From NCBI GenBank assembly GCA_024280885.1, contig JAJRPF010000021.1, positions 32,189 to 96,188 of the forward strand: DNA of 64,000 nucleotides, written 5' to 3'. Of the stretch, positions 17,539 through 26,362 are shown in pieces (the first letter of the stretch is position 1; every line of letters starts with the position of its first letter). Source of the DNA: Planctomycetota bacterium (GTDB lineage Bacteria; Planctomycetota; JAJSAM01; JAJVHW01). Below the pieces are notes generated by a model. It ran no database searches, was not told where the DNA came from, and was given only the letters and a program-made list of their open reading frames with translations. The position numbers and the translations under genes are program-made.

Positions 17539-18321
17539 TCAGCGCTTCAGCGCCACCGTCGATCCGATCCCGAGCACCAAACCGATCAATCCGCCGAGCG
17601 CCGCGAGCGCGGGCCCACTGCGTTTGTAGGGCGCCGTCGGAGTGGAGGCGGGGGAAACGAGTTGCGCGCGCGCAGCAGCGCGCGACTCTGACTCTGCGCG
17701 CAGTCGCACAATGCGCTCGTCCACGTAACGAAGCTGCGCCCTCGCGTCCTCCAGTCGCACAGCCGGGGCTTCCTCAGCGGAGTCGCCGACGCCGCCATCC
17801 CGGGTTGCCGAGGCCCGGCGAGCGGTCAGATCTTCGATCTCGCTCGTGAGTTCGCCTGCGCGTGCCCCAAGGGCGCGCAGCCGTCCTCGCATCTCGCCGC
17901 CGCCGTTGACCGCGTCGACGCAAGACGCGGAGACCGACGCCGCGGCGGCGCGGGCAACTGCCGGATCCGGATGCTCAAATACGATGTCGACAAGATACTG
18001 ACCGCGGCGCTGCGAGACGTTCAGGCGGGTCAAGAACTCATCAGAGGTCATCGTCCGCTCTGCCGCACCGAGTTCCTTCCAGGACGCTTCGTTCAGCGCG
18101 AGAACCGCGATGCGACGTGAGGAAAAGAGCGCGACCTGCGACGCACGCCACGCCCGCTCGCCTGCTTGCTCAGATACGGGCCCATTCACGTGAAAAACAA
18201 CGGCAGACTCGGGGGGTACGACTTCGAGGACAGCCACCGAGCGATACTCGGTCCCCGCGCACCACCACCCGATCACCGCTCCACATGCGGCAACGACAAC
18301 TCCGACCACGAGACGCTTCAT
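17539..18321 (-). CDS. Wzz/GumC-like membrane protein
   Basis: 260 residues from the ATG at 18321, which follows AGGAGGAGATCG, a strong ribosome site. The N-terminal membrane helix is at about 3-22. An extracytoplasmic domain has YRSVAVLEVVPP early, the pattern of Wzz chain-length regulators, and a long Ala/Arg/Glu-rich coiled coil (about 150-225). A second membrane helix (ALAALGGLIGLVLGIGSTVAL) closes the protein. Two flanking helices around a coiled coil match polysaccharide copolymerases, but no polysaccharide genes are adjacent and the C-terminal kinase found in some relatives is absent. I infer a membrane scaffold related to Wzz; the role is unproven. Confidence 0.6.
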   Translation of the reverse strand: MKRLVVGVVVAACGAVIGWWCAGTEYRSVAVLEVVPPESAVVFHVNGPVSEQAGERAWRASQVALFSSRRIAVLALNEASWKELGAAERTMTSDEFLTRLNVSQRRGQYLVDIVFEHPDPAVARAAAASVSASCVDAVNGGGEMRGRLRALGARAGELTSEIEDLTARRASATRDGGVGDSAEEAPAVRLEDARAQLRYVDERIVRLRAESESRAAARAQLVSPASTPTAPYKRSGPALAALGGLIGLVLGIGSTVALKR

Positions 18322-18461
18322 CGATCTCCTCCTTGCACTCCAACGCCCGGAATTCTGCACGACAACGAACAACGGCGCAACTCGCGAGACGGTGCGCATC
18401 CCCGCAGCTCCCGTCTCACGAGATGAAGAACGTCGCATACAATGCACGGCAGGAGGGACTG

Positions 18462-18701
18462 ATGGCTCTTGATGAGAATCGAATTGACGACGCGGTCCTG
18501 GCCCTGCTGTATCTGACTGTGATGGACGATCGCGGCAACTGGCGCGCGTGGAAGTCCCACCCGTGGGACGCACTCGACCGGCTCTACGAGAAGGGCCTGA
18601 TCTCCAATCCCCGGTCAAAGGCCAAGTCGGTCGTCTTGAGCCACGAGGCGATGCAGCGCTCCAAGGAGTTGGCCACCGAACTCTTCGGTCAGCGCGCGTA
18701 G
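18462..18701 (+). CDS. DUF6429-like small protein
   Basis: 79 residues starting MALDENRIDDAVLALLYLT, with AGGAGGGACTG directly before the ATG; the in-frame ATG at 18423 has no such site. The middle WKSHPWDALDRLYEKGLIS and the end KSVVLSHEAMQRSKELA match the DUF6429 pattern I recall, a compact winged-helix-like protein common as a single gene. Its function is not known. It stands alone between a divergent Wzz-like gene and the PQQ-propeller gene. Confidence 0.75.
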   Translation: MALDENRIDDAVLALLYLTVMDDRGNWRAWKSHPWDALDRLYEKGLISNPRSKAKSVVLSHEAMQRSKELATELFGQRA

Positions 18702-18846
18702 AGAGCTCGGCGCGGCGCCACTAATCCGAACCGCGGTAACACCGACGCGTTGCCAGGCGGTGACGGAACAAGCGCGGCGGTCGCGGCCTCTGGATTGCAG
18801 CGGTGGGGCGGCCGATCGCCCGTCTATCGTTCAGTTGGAGGCTCCC

Positions 18847-20580
18847 ATGCGCTGCTCGCCCACCATCGCCGCTCTCGTGCTCCTTGCCGCCGTGCCCCTC
18901 AGCGCGCACGCTGACGAGGCCACGGCGTACCCGACGAGCGTCGGCGACTCCGTCGACGGGCGCGGCACCGCCTATTGGCCCGTGCGCGTGCGCTCGCTGG
19001 ACCGCATCGACTGGACGTATCGCGGCGGGAAGTTACCGGGGATGATGACGCCGGGCCACGACGGCAGTTTGCGACTCATGGCCGGCGCGGGTCATCTCCG
19101 AGCGATCGATCCCGCGACCGGCAAGCACACCTGGGTGTCGACGTCGAACCCGAGGTTCTGGAACTACTCGAGCTGCGTCACCGGCGCGGACGGCACAGCG
19201 TACTTCGGCAACCATGCGTTCGTCACCGCCACCGACGCGACGGGCGAGCGGTTGTGGCGGACTGAACTCCGCGCGTCCTGGATCCACCGCCCACCCGCGC
19301 TCTCTCCAGACGGTAAGACGCTCTACCTCGTCTCGGACGCGATCGGCCTCGTATCGCTCGACGCCGCCACAGGCAACGTCAACTGGCTCCGGCGCGACTG
19401 GACGTCGCCCTGGGCCTCGCTCACGTTCGATCCAGCGGGTCGGGTGCTCATAGGTACCGGCCACACGGTCACGTGCTTCGACCACAAGGGCGCGAAGTTG
19501 TGGCAGCTGAAGAATGGAATGCGCGATCTCATGGTGACCGGTGACCTCCTGCTCGGAACGGCCTCTACCGCCGGCGAGGTGCGCTGCGTCGACCTGCGCA
19601 CGCGCAAGTTCGTGTGGCGCCGGACGATCGAGCCGAATATCACCGGCATGGCGCTCGGAGACGACCGGCGGCTGCGCGTGACGCACGCGTCGGGAGTGAT
19701 GACGTGCCTGGACCTGAGAGGTGGCGTTCGCTGGACGACGCGCGTCTCGGACGTCGGCCTCACGCGCCCCGCGACGGCCCTCGGTGGTGACGCGCTCACC
19801 GTCGACCTGCAGGGGACGCTCTATCTGGTCGACCGCGGCGGACGCGTGCAACAGTCGCTCGCCACAGGCAAGCCCCCGTTCCGATGGCGCCCCGCGGTGG
19901 GGCCGGATGGCGCAGTGTACGTCACGCAAGACGATCAAGTGGTCCGAGTCAGCGGCGACGAACGACCGCTCGCGCCACTGCCGCTATCCAGCGAGATGGT
20001 CGTCGTGGCGGACGACTTCGTCGTCGACGTCTGGGTGAATGGGCAACCGCTGCCGCGGGCCTCGCGCACGATGCTGGCGGAAGTCCACGGGGCGATGACG
20101 GAGAGGATCAACGTCGACCTCGACGCGGGCGATTGGATCGTGTTCCACGTCGTCGCCAACCGCCAGTGCTGGAACGCCGCGTCGTACTTCGGTGTCTACG
20201 CAACAGCGCCCGATGACGCGCCCGCGTTCTCGTCGACGACGCGCGGAAACTGGTCCTACTGCGACGACGTGTCCCGAGTGAGCGCGTTCATCTCGGAGCG
20301 CGATGCGGGCGCGGACCAACTGGCCGTGGCACCGCGAAATCCCTGGCACGACGCCGGCCGGCTCTGGCGCACGCACATCGGCCGGGAGTTCCCGGGCGAA
20401 CCGGTCTGGGGGGCTGCGCCGAGCACGTGGATCAAGTGCATCGTCCCCGCGCGCATGGCCACCGAGCAGACGCTCACGCTCCCCGCGCGACGCTCGATCG
20501 AAGAGGATTACGGAGAGCCGTGGCCCGCTCCGCCGAGCCCCGCCGAGAGGAACCCGCCTCCCCCTCCGGACGGGCGCTGA
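18847..20580 (+). CDS. secreted PQQ-like beta-propeller protein
   Basis: 577 residues from the ATG at 18847 (site TTGGAGG seven bases before); a signal peptide ends at LSAHA. About residues 40-400 form a propeller with repeated blade motifs such as LRAIDPATGKHTWVS, DATGERLWRT, SLDAATGNVNWLR and DLRTRKFVWRR, the PQQ/BamB-type repeats. No catalytic residues of quinoprotein dehydrogenases were recognised, so a binding or scaffolding role is more likely. The last 180 residues are a beta-rich domain with no family I know and a Pro-rich tail. It is 65 bp before the GNAT gene on the same strand. Confidence 0.8.
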   Translation: MRCSPTIAALVLLAAVPLSAHADEATAYPTSVGDSVDGRGTAYWPVRVRSLDRIDWTYRGGKLPGMMTPGHDGSLRLMAGAGHLRAIDPATGKHTWVSTSNPRFWNYSSCVTGADGTAYFGNHAFVTATDATGERLWRTELRASWIHRPPALSPDGKTLYLVSDAIGLVSLDAATGNVNWLRRDWTSPWASLTFDPAGRVLIGTGHTVTCFDHKGAKLWQLKNGMRDLMVTGDLLLGTASTAGEVRCVDLRTRKFVWRRTIEPNITGMALGDDRRLRVTHASGVMTCLDLRGGVRWTTRVSDVGLTRPATALGGDALTVDLQGTLYLVDRGGRVQQSLATGKPPFRWRPAVGPDGAVYVTQDDQVVRVSGDERPLAPLPLSSEMVVVADDFVVDVWVNGQPLPRASRTMLAEVHGAMTERINVDLDAGDWIVFHVVANRQCWNAASYFGVYATAPDDAPAFSSTTRGNWSYCDDVSRVSAFISERDAGADQLAVAPRNPWHDAGRLWRTHIGREFPGEPVWGAAPSTWIKCIVPARMATEQTLTLPARRSIEEDYGEPWPAPPSPAERNPPPPPDGR

Positions 20581-20645
20581 CTGCGAAACGACGGTCGTTC
20601 GTAGCGGCAGCACGCTGCATCCGTGGCTGGCCTGGGAGTAGACGA

Positions 20646-21170
20646 ATGAACGTGACGATCCGACGCCTGCAATCCGACGACTCGGCTCTGTATCGCGATA
20701 TCCGCCTGTGTTCGCTGGCCGAGGACCCGACCGCGTTCCTCGCGAGCCGCCGGGAAGACGAGGCTCGGCCGATGTCGGAGTGGCGCACGCGTCTCGGCGG
20801 GGCAACGGACTCCGCCGTCTTCGGCGCGTTCGCGAACGACGCGCTTGTCGGCATCTGCGGAGTCCGTCGTCCGTCCCGCGACAAGGTCCGGCACCGGGCG
20901 CAAATCTGGGGCATGTACGTCGCCCCCGAAACACGACGCCACGGCGCGGGCCGAGCGCTACTCCGCGCAGCGATCGAACACGCGCGCTCCATCCCGGCAG
21001 TCGACGTCGTCACGCTCTCGGTCAACTGCAGCAACCTGGCGGCGCGCTCCCTCTACATCGATGCCGGCTTCGTTCCGTGGGGCATCGACCGCGACGCATT
21101 CCGCGTAGACGGCGTCGCTCAGGACGAGGAACACATGAGCCGCACGTTCGAATCGCGCGCCCCGCACTGA
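20646..21170 (+). CDS. GNAT-family N-acetyltransferase
   Basis: 174 residues from the ATG at 20646, where the family begins (MNVTIRRLQSDDSALYRDIRL). It has the GNAT fold: strand 4 QIWGMYVAPETRRHGAGRALL contains the acetyl-CoA loop RRHGAG, and the C-terminal NCSNLAARSLYIDAGFVPWG is the usual N/Y-containing end. It transfers an acetyl group from acetyl-CoA to an unknown amine substrate. The closest recognisable group is the ribosomal-protein or small-molecule acetyltransferases with the KRNL-less AARSLY motif. Confidence 0.92.
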   Translation: MNVTIRRLQSDDSALYRDIRLCSLAEDPTAFLASRREDEARPMSEWRTRLGGATDSAVFGAFANDALVGICGVRRPSRDKVRHRAQIWGMYVAPETRRHGAGRALLRAAIEHARSIPAVDVVTLSVNCSNLAARSLYIDAGFVPWGIDRDAFRVDGVAQDEEHMSRTFESRAPH

Positions 21171-21208
21171 CACGCTGCACTGACAAGTGCCCGCATCGCC
21201 CGATCGAC

Positions 21209-21399
21209 CTACGCGAGCGCGCGCCGCACCGTCTTGAGCGAGATGTAGAGGTGCAGCAGATCGTCCACGAGGGAGTGGAATTCGTAGCGCGCGTAGAACC
21301 CGTGCGCGCGTTCGTTCGTCGCAACAACCTCGGCGCCCCAGATTCCGATCTCGGGCGCCGCGTCGAGGGCTTTGCGAAGCGCATGGAGAAGAAGCCGCT
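21209..21399 (-). pseudogene. C-terminal remnant of a second GNAT acetyltransferase
   Basis: On the minus strand, 21399 to the stop at 21209 reads in one frame through RERLLLHALRKALDAAPEIG, then AEVVATNERAHGFYARYEF, and ends LYISLKTVRRALA. This is the CoA-loop helix, strand 5 and final strands of a GNAT protein of the TacT-like toxin group, about 60 residues. The N-terminal half and start codon are missing: the frame runs into the family-A repeat that begins at about 21400. It has no start codon or ribosome site of its own, so it is a relic broken by insertion or deletion at the repeat. Confidence 0.7.
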
Positions 21400-21659
21400 C
21401 ACGACAACGCTGGAAACGAGAGCGACTGGCGCGGGTTGTGCGTCAGCACGACGCGTGACGGTCGCGGTGAGGCGTAGGGAGTGAATTCCGCCTGCGAAAC
21501 CCCACCCTGGCGACGCGTTCACTCCGACGTCGCGGCTCCGACCCGATGCGGGGCACCGGGCCCCGAGCGCAGCCCCGGTTGAAGCAGTCGGAGCCGCGAC
21601 GGGAGCCGAACATGCGAGCGAGAGCGAGCGGGGAGCCGGAGGCGACCCAAACGAGATAC
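21400..21659. repeat. structured intergenic repeat, family A, copy 2
   Basis: Begins ACGACAACGCTGGAAACGAG, as in copies 3 and 5. First hairpin 21435-21452 (GTTGTGC, loop GTCA, GCACGAC); then GTGAGGCGTAGGGAGTGAAT and TTCCGCCTGCGAAACCC. Central hairpin 21575-21591 (CCGGTTG, AAG, CAGTCGG). Terminal hairpin 21631-21648 is GGGAGCC, loop GGA, GGCGACCC, with two A/G mismatches inside the stem. It ends near AACGAGATAC. Its left edge coincides with the break in the GNAT remnant. Confidence 0.8.
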
Positions 21660-21665
21660 CGCGAG

Positions 21666-21698
21666 CTTGAGCATCCCGCCTTCGGCGGGCGACTCAAG
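21666..21698 (-). terminator. hairpin terminator after the SIS gene
   Basis: CTTGAG...CTCAAG outer arms (21666-21671, 21693-21698) enclose CCCGCC, loop TTC, GGCGGG. It lies 7 bases after the stop of the minus-strand SIS gene. The stem is strong, but no T run follows. Confidence 0.65.
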
Positions 21699-21704
21699 CG
21701 GGCT

Positions 21705-22196
21705 TTACTCAAGCTGCGTATGCTGCTTCGCCATCTCGCGCTCGGACACGCCGAGTTTCTTCATTGCGAGCAGCACGAGCGCGTCGCAGTAGAGCAGCAG
21801 GCTCTGCTCGAAGATGGTGCCCATCGGCAACTGGCTCTTGCCGCCCTTCTCGACGGCGATCTGGAAGACGTAGTCCGCCTGCATCGCGAGTGGGGTGTCG
21901 GCGTACATCGTGATGACGGCGGCCTCGGCCTCGGCCTCGTGAGCCTTGTCGATGTAGGTGCGCAGCGAGCGGGATCGGCCGTAGCGCGAGCAGCAGATGA
22001 GGAGGTCACCGAGGCCGATCGAAGGCGTTGTCGTCTCCCCAACGACGAAGACCTGCATCTGGAGGTGCATCAGGCGCATCGAGAACGCGCGCGCCATGAG
22101 CCCGCTGCGGCCCATGCCAGCGACGAAGATGCGCTTGGCCTTCGCCATGCGGCAAACGAGCGCGTCCATCTCGACGGGATCGACGTGCGACGTCAC
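21705..22196 (-). CDS. SIS-domain protein, 6-phospho-3-hexuloisomerase-like
   Basis: About 163 residues with a GTG start at 22196; the true start is uncertain (ATG at 22169 is the alternative, and the frame is open upstream inside pyrK). It has the SIS fold: KRIFVAGMGRSGLMARAFSMRL, then VVGETTTPSIGLGDLLI, and a C-terminal GTIFEQSLLLYCDALVLLAMKKLGVSE helix, all like 6-phospho-3-hexuloisomerase (HxlB) of formaldehyde fixation or related sugar isomerases. The usual SGSGET phosphosugar loop is replaced by CSRYGRSRS, so substrate or activity may differ. No hexulose-phosphate synthase is adjacent. The start lies 27 bases past the stop of pyrK. Confidence 0.75.
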   Translation of the reverse strand: MTSHVDPVEMDALVCRMAKAKRIFVAGMGRSGLMARAFSMRLMHLQMQVFVVGETTTPSIGLGDLLICCSRYGRSRSLRTYIDKAHEAEAEAAVITMYADTPLAMQADYVFQIAVEKGGKSQLPMGTIFEQSLLLYCDALVLLAMKKLGVSEREMAKQHTQLE

Positions 22197-22222
22197 CTCC
22201 GCAAGTTCGGAGAGGATTGCGG

Positions 22223-23089
22223 CTAGTGGATGGAGCGAATCAGGTCCCAACGGATCGCCTCGACAGGAAAGACCGGCCCTTCCACGCACGACTTGCCATA
22301 GCGGAAGCCGTCGGGATGGTTGTCCGACCGTAGCGGCACGACGCAGCCCGCGCACGCGCCGTATCCGCACGGCATCGACTCCTCGGTCGAGACCTGGCAG
22401 GCGAATTCGAGCCCCTCGGCGCGCTTCTGCTCCACCAGCGACGCGAGCGACTTGAACATCGGGTTCGGGCCGCACGCGAGAACGCGCACACCCGACGCGA
22501 GCAGCGGATCGAGCAACTGCGTGACGTAGCCCTGATGCCCGAGGCTGCCGTCGTCAGTCGCGATCTGCACGTCGCAACCGAGCGCCGCGATCTCGTCGGC
22601 GAGGTAGACGAAGTCCTTGTTGCGGCCGCCGACAAGGTAGGTCAGCCGCTGCTCCGCCGACCGCGCGCGCAGGAAGCGCGCAACGTAGAGGAAGGGCGCG
22701 GCGCCGATGCCGCCCGCCACCATGATCATGTGCTCGTCGGGCGTCCCGAGGTCGTACGGGTTGCCGAGCGGGCCGAGGAAGCCGATCTCCTCGCCGACGA
22801 CGCGCTTGGTGAGCGCCAGCGTCCCGACGCCGATCACGACTTGGAGCACGACCAATCCGACCGGCTCGCCCCCCTCGTAAATCAGATCGCAGATGCTGAA
22901 CGCGCGTGAGAGCAGCGGATCGAGCCCCTGCCGACAGCGCAGCATGAGGAATTGCCCGGGCGTCGCGGACCGGGCGAACTCGGGGCAGCGAATCTCGAGC
23001 CGCCAGCAGTCGGGAGCCACCTCGACGTTGCCGGTGACAATCCCGACGCGCATCTGCGCGGAGGACGTGGAGGAACAGGTCGCGTTCAT
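22223..23089 (-). CDS. dihydroorotate dehydrogenase electron transfer subunit-like reductase
   Basis: 288 residues. An FAD/NAD-binding ferredoxin-reductase fold: FAD motif PLLSRAFSICD, NAD motif MVAGGIGAAPF, and late CGPNPMFKSL. A C-terminal [2Fe-2S] site is formed by Cys in the segments MPCGYGACAGC and YGKSC, the PyrK arrangement. PyrK passes electrons from NAD to the PyrD catalytic subunit in pyrimidine synthesis. No pyrD is adjacent, so another oxidoreductase partner is possible. The ATG at 23089 is chosen; a second Met at 23053 fits the family start (MRVGIV) equally well and neither has a clear ribosome site. It starts 38 bp after the sigma-fusion gene. Confidence 0.85.
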   Translation of the reverse strand: MNATCSSTSSAQMRVGIVTGNVEVAPDCWRLEIRCPEFARSATPGQFLMLRCRQGLDPLLSRAFSICDLIYEGGEPVGLVVLQVVIGVGTLALTKRVVGEEIGFLGPLGNPYDLGTPDEHMIMVAGGIGAAPFLYVARFLRARSAEQRLTYLVGGRNKDFVYLADEIAALGCDVQIATDDGSLGHQGYVTQLLDPLLASGVRVLACGPNPMFKSLASLVEQKRAEGLEFACQVSTEESMPCGYGACAGCVVPLRSDNHPDGFRYGKSCVEGPVFPVEAIRWDLIRSIH

Positions 23090-23126
23090 GGCACGGATCG
23101 TAGCGGCTGTCGCCCACGGTGCACTG

Positions 23127-25406
23127 CTACTCCCCGGCCGCGCGTAGCCGTGCGCGGACGACCGTCTCGCGATCCGAGCGGATGTCAACATCGGACAGGC
23201 GTACGGGCTCGTAGCCGGTAGCTGTCACGACAACGGCGTAGATCCCGGACGCCGCGAGGCGGTGTCGCACGATGCGGACACCGTCTTCGATCCACGAGAC
23301 GTGCTCCACGTCACGCTGCGTAGACGCAAGGGAGATCTGGAGCGACACGTCGCTCACCGCAATCGGGTCTCCGGTCTCGGCATCAACGAGGTGCACGACG
23401 AGCGACCGATGTCCGTCGATGCGCACGACCACCTCCTCGCCATCGGGCGTCCAGCCCGAGATCCCTCCCTGCCGACCGCCGACGTCGCCCGCGTCCCCGT
23501 GCGCCGTGGCGACGATCCGATGCTCTGTTCGCGCGATGTGGCTCAACGTCACGCGACCGTCCTCCCCCGTCGTGCCCTGCGCAACGATCTGCCCGACTCG
23601 GATCGAATGCAGCACGATTTGAGCACCGGCCACCGGCTCACCGTCGTCGGTCACCGCCCTTGCTACGGCGTCCACGCCCGACGACAGAACGACGTCGCCG
23701 AGGTCCGCGGTTCGATCGGCATCTGCTCGAGCTCTGATTCCGGCTCCGGCGCGGTACATCGCCGTCGCATGAGCGTCGTGCTCGAAGAGGAGCGGCACAC
23801 CGAGTCGCTCCAGCTTCGTCAGCGTGAAGCGGCCGTCGGGCCCAGAACGGGCACGATCCATCGTGTAGACGCTGGAAATCTGCGCGTCTTCGACGGGCCG
23901 CCCCTCGTCGTCCACGCAGCGGCCGACGACGCGGAACTCGGGTGCGAGCGTCACATCGAAGAGCGCATGTTGCAGGTCGCGCTCGCCGATCATCGTCCAC
24001 GCCGTGACATAGCCTTCGGCCGCGATCTCGAGCGTCGCACCGTCCAGCACGGTGCGCGGGAGCAGCGGGAACGCAAAGCGCCCCTCGGCATCGCCGGTCG
24101 TGGCGAGACCGCCCACTCGCCCTCGATCCCCCGCGAGCCGGAGCTGCATGCGGGCGCTGGCGATCGCGACGCCGCCGGAGTCAGACACCAGCCCGCGCAG
24201 CTCCATCGCCGCCTCGAGTTCCAGCGTCCACGTCGCGGCCGTCGGATCCCACAGGACGACGATGGGGCCCACGGCGGCCCGACCGTTGCCGCGTGCCACG
24301 AAGCGCGCCTCGCGGACTCGGCCCTCGGGACGCTCGAACGTGACGGCGCCCTCTGTGTCGGTGATCCCGCGCGCCAGCACGGTCTCAGCCGCACGGTCCC
24401 TCCCGTCGGCGTGGAGGACGTCCACGCCGACGCCCTCGACGGGCCTCCCGTCCTGCACGACGAGCACATGGAGCGATCGGTCGCGCGGCACGACCACCGC
24501 CTCATTCGAGGGCGATCCATCGTCGTCCACGGGTGAGAGGCCTCCCGGCTCGGGCGCCACGTCATCGACGCCGCCGTTGCCGACACGATCGCCTTGCGGC
24601 CCGGCGCCGGCCGCCCGGGCGCGGCCCGCGGGTCGATCCAAGTCCGTCGCCTCCCGAGGAACCGTGTCGGTACTCGCAGCGTCGTCGCCGCGCGCGCCCG
24701 CGCCACTTCGACTGCTCCAGAGCGAGACCGCGACTCCTCCGAGCACGAGGAGCACCGCGACTACAATCGACACCGCCGCCGCGGGCCACCGGGTGCGTCT
24801 CCGCGGCGGATCGGCTTCCACTCCCGCGGCGGGCAGGAGAAGCGGGAGCAACGCACGACGCCACGACCGTCCGTCGCCGCCGTGCTCCGCGTCCAGCAGT
24901 TCACGAAGCCGCGCATGTGCGCGGGCAAGTCGAGAGCGCACCGTCGAGGCGGGGACGCAGAGTCGTTCGCCGATTTCCTTTGGCTGTAGGCCCTCGAACC
25001 AGCGCAGAAGGACGATGTAGCGCTGACTCTCGCTGAGGGCGAGAACGGCCCTCACCACACGACGATGCTCGTCCGCGCGCGATGCAAGCTCCGCGGTCGA
25101 GGGGACGGCCTCGTGGCGCGCCACGGCGGCCTCGCGCGCGGTCCGCCTGGACCCGGTCCGCAACGTGTCACGAAAGCGGTTGCGAACAACCGTCGCCAGC
25201 CATGCACGGGGGGAGCGCGTCTCACCCGGCGCTCCGCGCAGAGCGCGGAGCCAGGTGTCCTGCTCCAGGTCGTCGGCGTCCGGCGTGTCGCCCAAGAGTG
25301 CCCGGGCGACCGACCGAACCCACGCTCGGTGCACCAAGAGGTCGTTCGTTGGGACTGTGGTTTCGATCGTGGCAGGGTCGGTGGGCAGATCGGTGTGTTG
25401 TGTCAT
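23127..25406 (-). CDS. ECF sigma factor fused to membrane-anchored carboxypeptidase-regulatory-like domains
   Basis: 759 residues from the ATG at 25406; the frame continues upstream but sigma homology starts here. Residues 1-185 are a sigma-70 ECF factor: region 2 with DADDLEQDTWLRALR, region 4 with LSESQRYIVLLRWFEGLQPKEIGERL and the helix-turn-helix VPASTVRSRLARA. A single membrane helix follows (about 208-235, AAAVSIVVAVLLVLGGVAV), then an acidic/Ala linker. About 290-759 are repeated beta domains of the carboxypeptidase regulatory-like (CarboxypepD_reg) type, for example GRVRE, GRCVDDEGRPVEDAQ and AVTDDGEPVAGAQI. The layout puts the sigma part in the cytoplasm and the beta part outside. 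No separate anti-sigma gene is present. Confidence 0.9.
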   Translation of the reverse strand: MTQHTDLPTDPATIETTVPTNDLLVHRAWVRSVARALLGDTPDADDLEQDTWLRALRGAPGETRSPRAWLATVVRNRFRDTLRTGSRRTAREAAVARHEAVPSTAELASRADEHRRVVRAVLALSESQRYIVLLRWFEGLQPKEIGERLCVPASTVRSRLARAHARLRELLDAEHGGDGRSWRRALLPLLLPAAGVEADPPRRRTRWPAAAVSIVVAVLLVLGGVAVSLWSSRSGAGARGDDAASTDTVPREATDLDRPAGRARAAGAGPQGDRVGNGGVDDVAPEPGGLSPVDDDGSPSNEAVVVPRDRSLHVLVVQDGRPVEGVGVDVLHADGRDRAAETVLARGITDTEGAVTFERPEGRVREARFVARGNGRAAVGPIVVLWDPTAATWTLELEAAMELRGLVSDSGGVAIASARMQLRLAGDRGRVGGLATTGDAEGRFAFPLLPRTVLDGATLEIAAEGYVTAWTMIGERDLQHALFDVTLAPEFRVVGRCVDDEGRPVEDAQISSVYTMDRARSGPDGRFTLTKLERLGVPLLFEHDAHATAMYRAGAGIRARADADRTADLGDVVLSSGVDAVARAVTDDGEPVAGAQIVLHSIRVGQIVAQGTTGEDGRVTLSHIARTEHRIVATAHGDAGDVGGRQGGISGWTPDGEEVVVRIDGHRSLVVHLVDAETGDPIAVSDVSLQISLASTQRDVEHVSWIEDGVRIVRHRLAASGIYAVVVTATGYEPVRLSDVDIRSDRETVVRARLRAAGE

Positions 25407-25456
25407 CGTACCCACAGGACGACACCGCCCCACGGCGCGTCCCGTCGCGATCAAAG

Positions 25457-26242
25457 TCAGAGCCCGCGGTAGACGTCGGGGCGGCGATCGCGAAGGAACG
25501 GCAGGCTGACGCGCACCTCGGAGACGACGGCCGGGTCGACCTCGCCCTCGACGACGCCCGCCTCGCCAGGCGGCAGCGACGACAGGATCTCGCCGAGCGG
25601 CGAGACGAACAGAGAGTCGCCCTCGAAGACCATCCCCCCACCGGAGCCGACGCGGTTCACACCAAGGACGTAGCACTGTGTCTCGATCGCTCTCGCGATG
25701 AGCAGCGCCTTCCAGTGATGCGCCCGGGCGGCGGGCCAACTGGCGACCACGACGAAGAGATCGGTCTCGTCCGCCCTTGCGGTGAAGACCTCGGCGAAGC
25801 GCAAGTCGTAGCAGATGAGTGGCGTCACCCGCACGCCGGCTACACGCACCGTGACGAGCACGTCGCCGGCCTCGAAATGACGTCCCTCGCCACCGAAGTT
25901 GAAGGGATGGATCTTCGCGTAGCGATGCACGCCCCCTTCGGGGGTCGCAAGCAGGAAGACGTTACGCGGGCGGGCCCACGAGTCGCGTGTCTGCGCCACG
26001 CTTCCGGCAATCGCGCTACCCGTCTCGCGGGCCAACGAGACCAGGAACTCCTCCGACGCGCCGCCCTCGCGCTCGGCGATCCGATCGGCGTGCATCGAGA
26101 AACCGGTGGGCCACATCTCCGGGAGGACGATGAGCCCGCCACCCGATCGCGCCGCAACCGCACGCACAAGACGGCCGAAGCGCTCGCGATTGGCTGCGGC
26201 GTCTTCCCAGACCAGATCCGATTGGAGCCCGGCGACGTGCAT
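25457..26242 (-). CDS. nitrilase-superfamily amidase (omega-amidase-like)
   Basis: 261 residues from the ATG at 26242. Carbon-nitrogen hydrolase with the complete Glu-Lys-Cys triad: E42 in VLPEMWPTGFSM, K110 in RYAKIHPFNFGGE and C144 in PLICYDLRFAEVF. The segments ASWPAARAHHWKALLIARAIE and VGSGGGMVFEGDS match the YafV/Nit2 omega-amidase subgroup, which deaminates alpha-ketoglutaramate and succinamate-type amides. It is cytoplasmic. The stop is 50 bp before the sigma-fusion start on the same strand. The 120-bp region upstream is shared with the divergent 100-residue gene. Confidence 0.9.
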   Translation of the reverse strand: MHVAGLQSDLVWEDAAANRERFGRLVRAVAARSGGGLIVLPEMWPTGFSMHADRIAEREGGASEEFLVSLARETGSAIAGSVAQTRDSWARPRNVFLLATPEGGVHRYAKIHPFNFGGEGRHFEAGDVLVTVRVAGVRVTPLICYDLRFAEVFTARADETDLFVVVASWPAARAHHWKALLIARAIETQCYVLGVNRVGSGGGMVFEGDSLFVSPLGEILSSLPPGEAGVVEGEVDPAVVSEVRVSLPFLRDRRPDVYRGL

Positions 26243-26362
26243 GCCCCGGAGCCTACCAGTCCGGTACCCCCACGCCGTGTCCCGGCCAGGGCCGGCCAGG
26301 GAATACGCCCGGCGGGGCGCGCCGCTGCTATCCTCCGGCCCGCACAGCACAAGGAGTTCACG

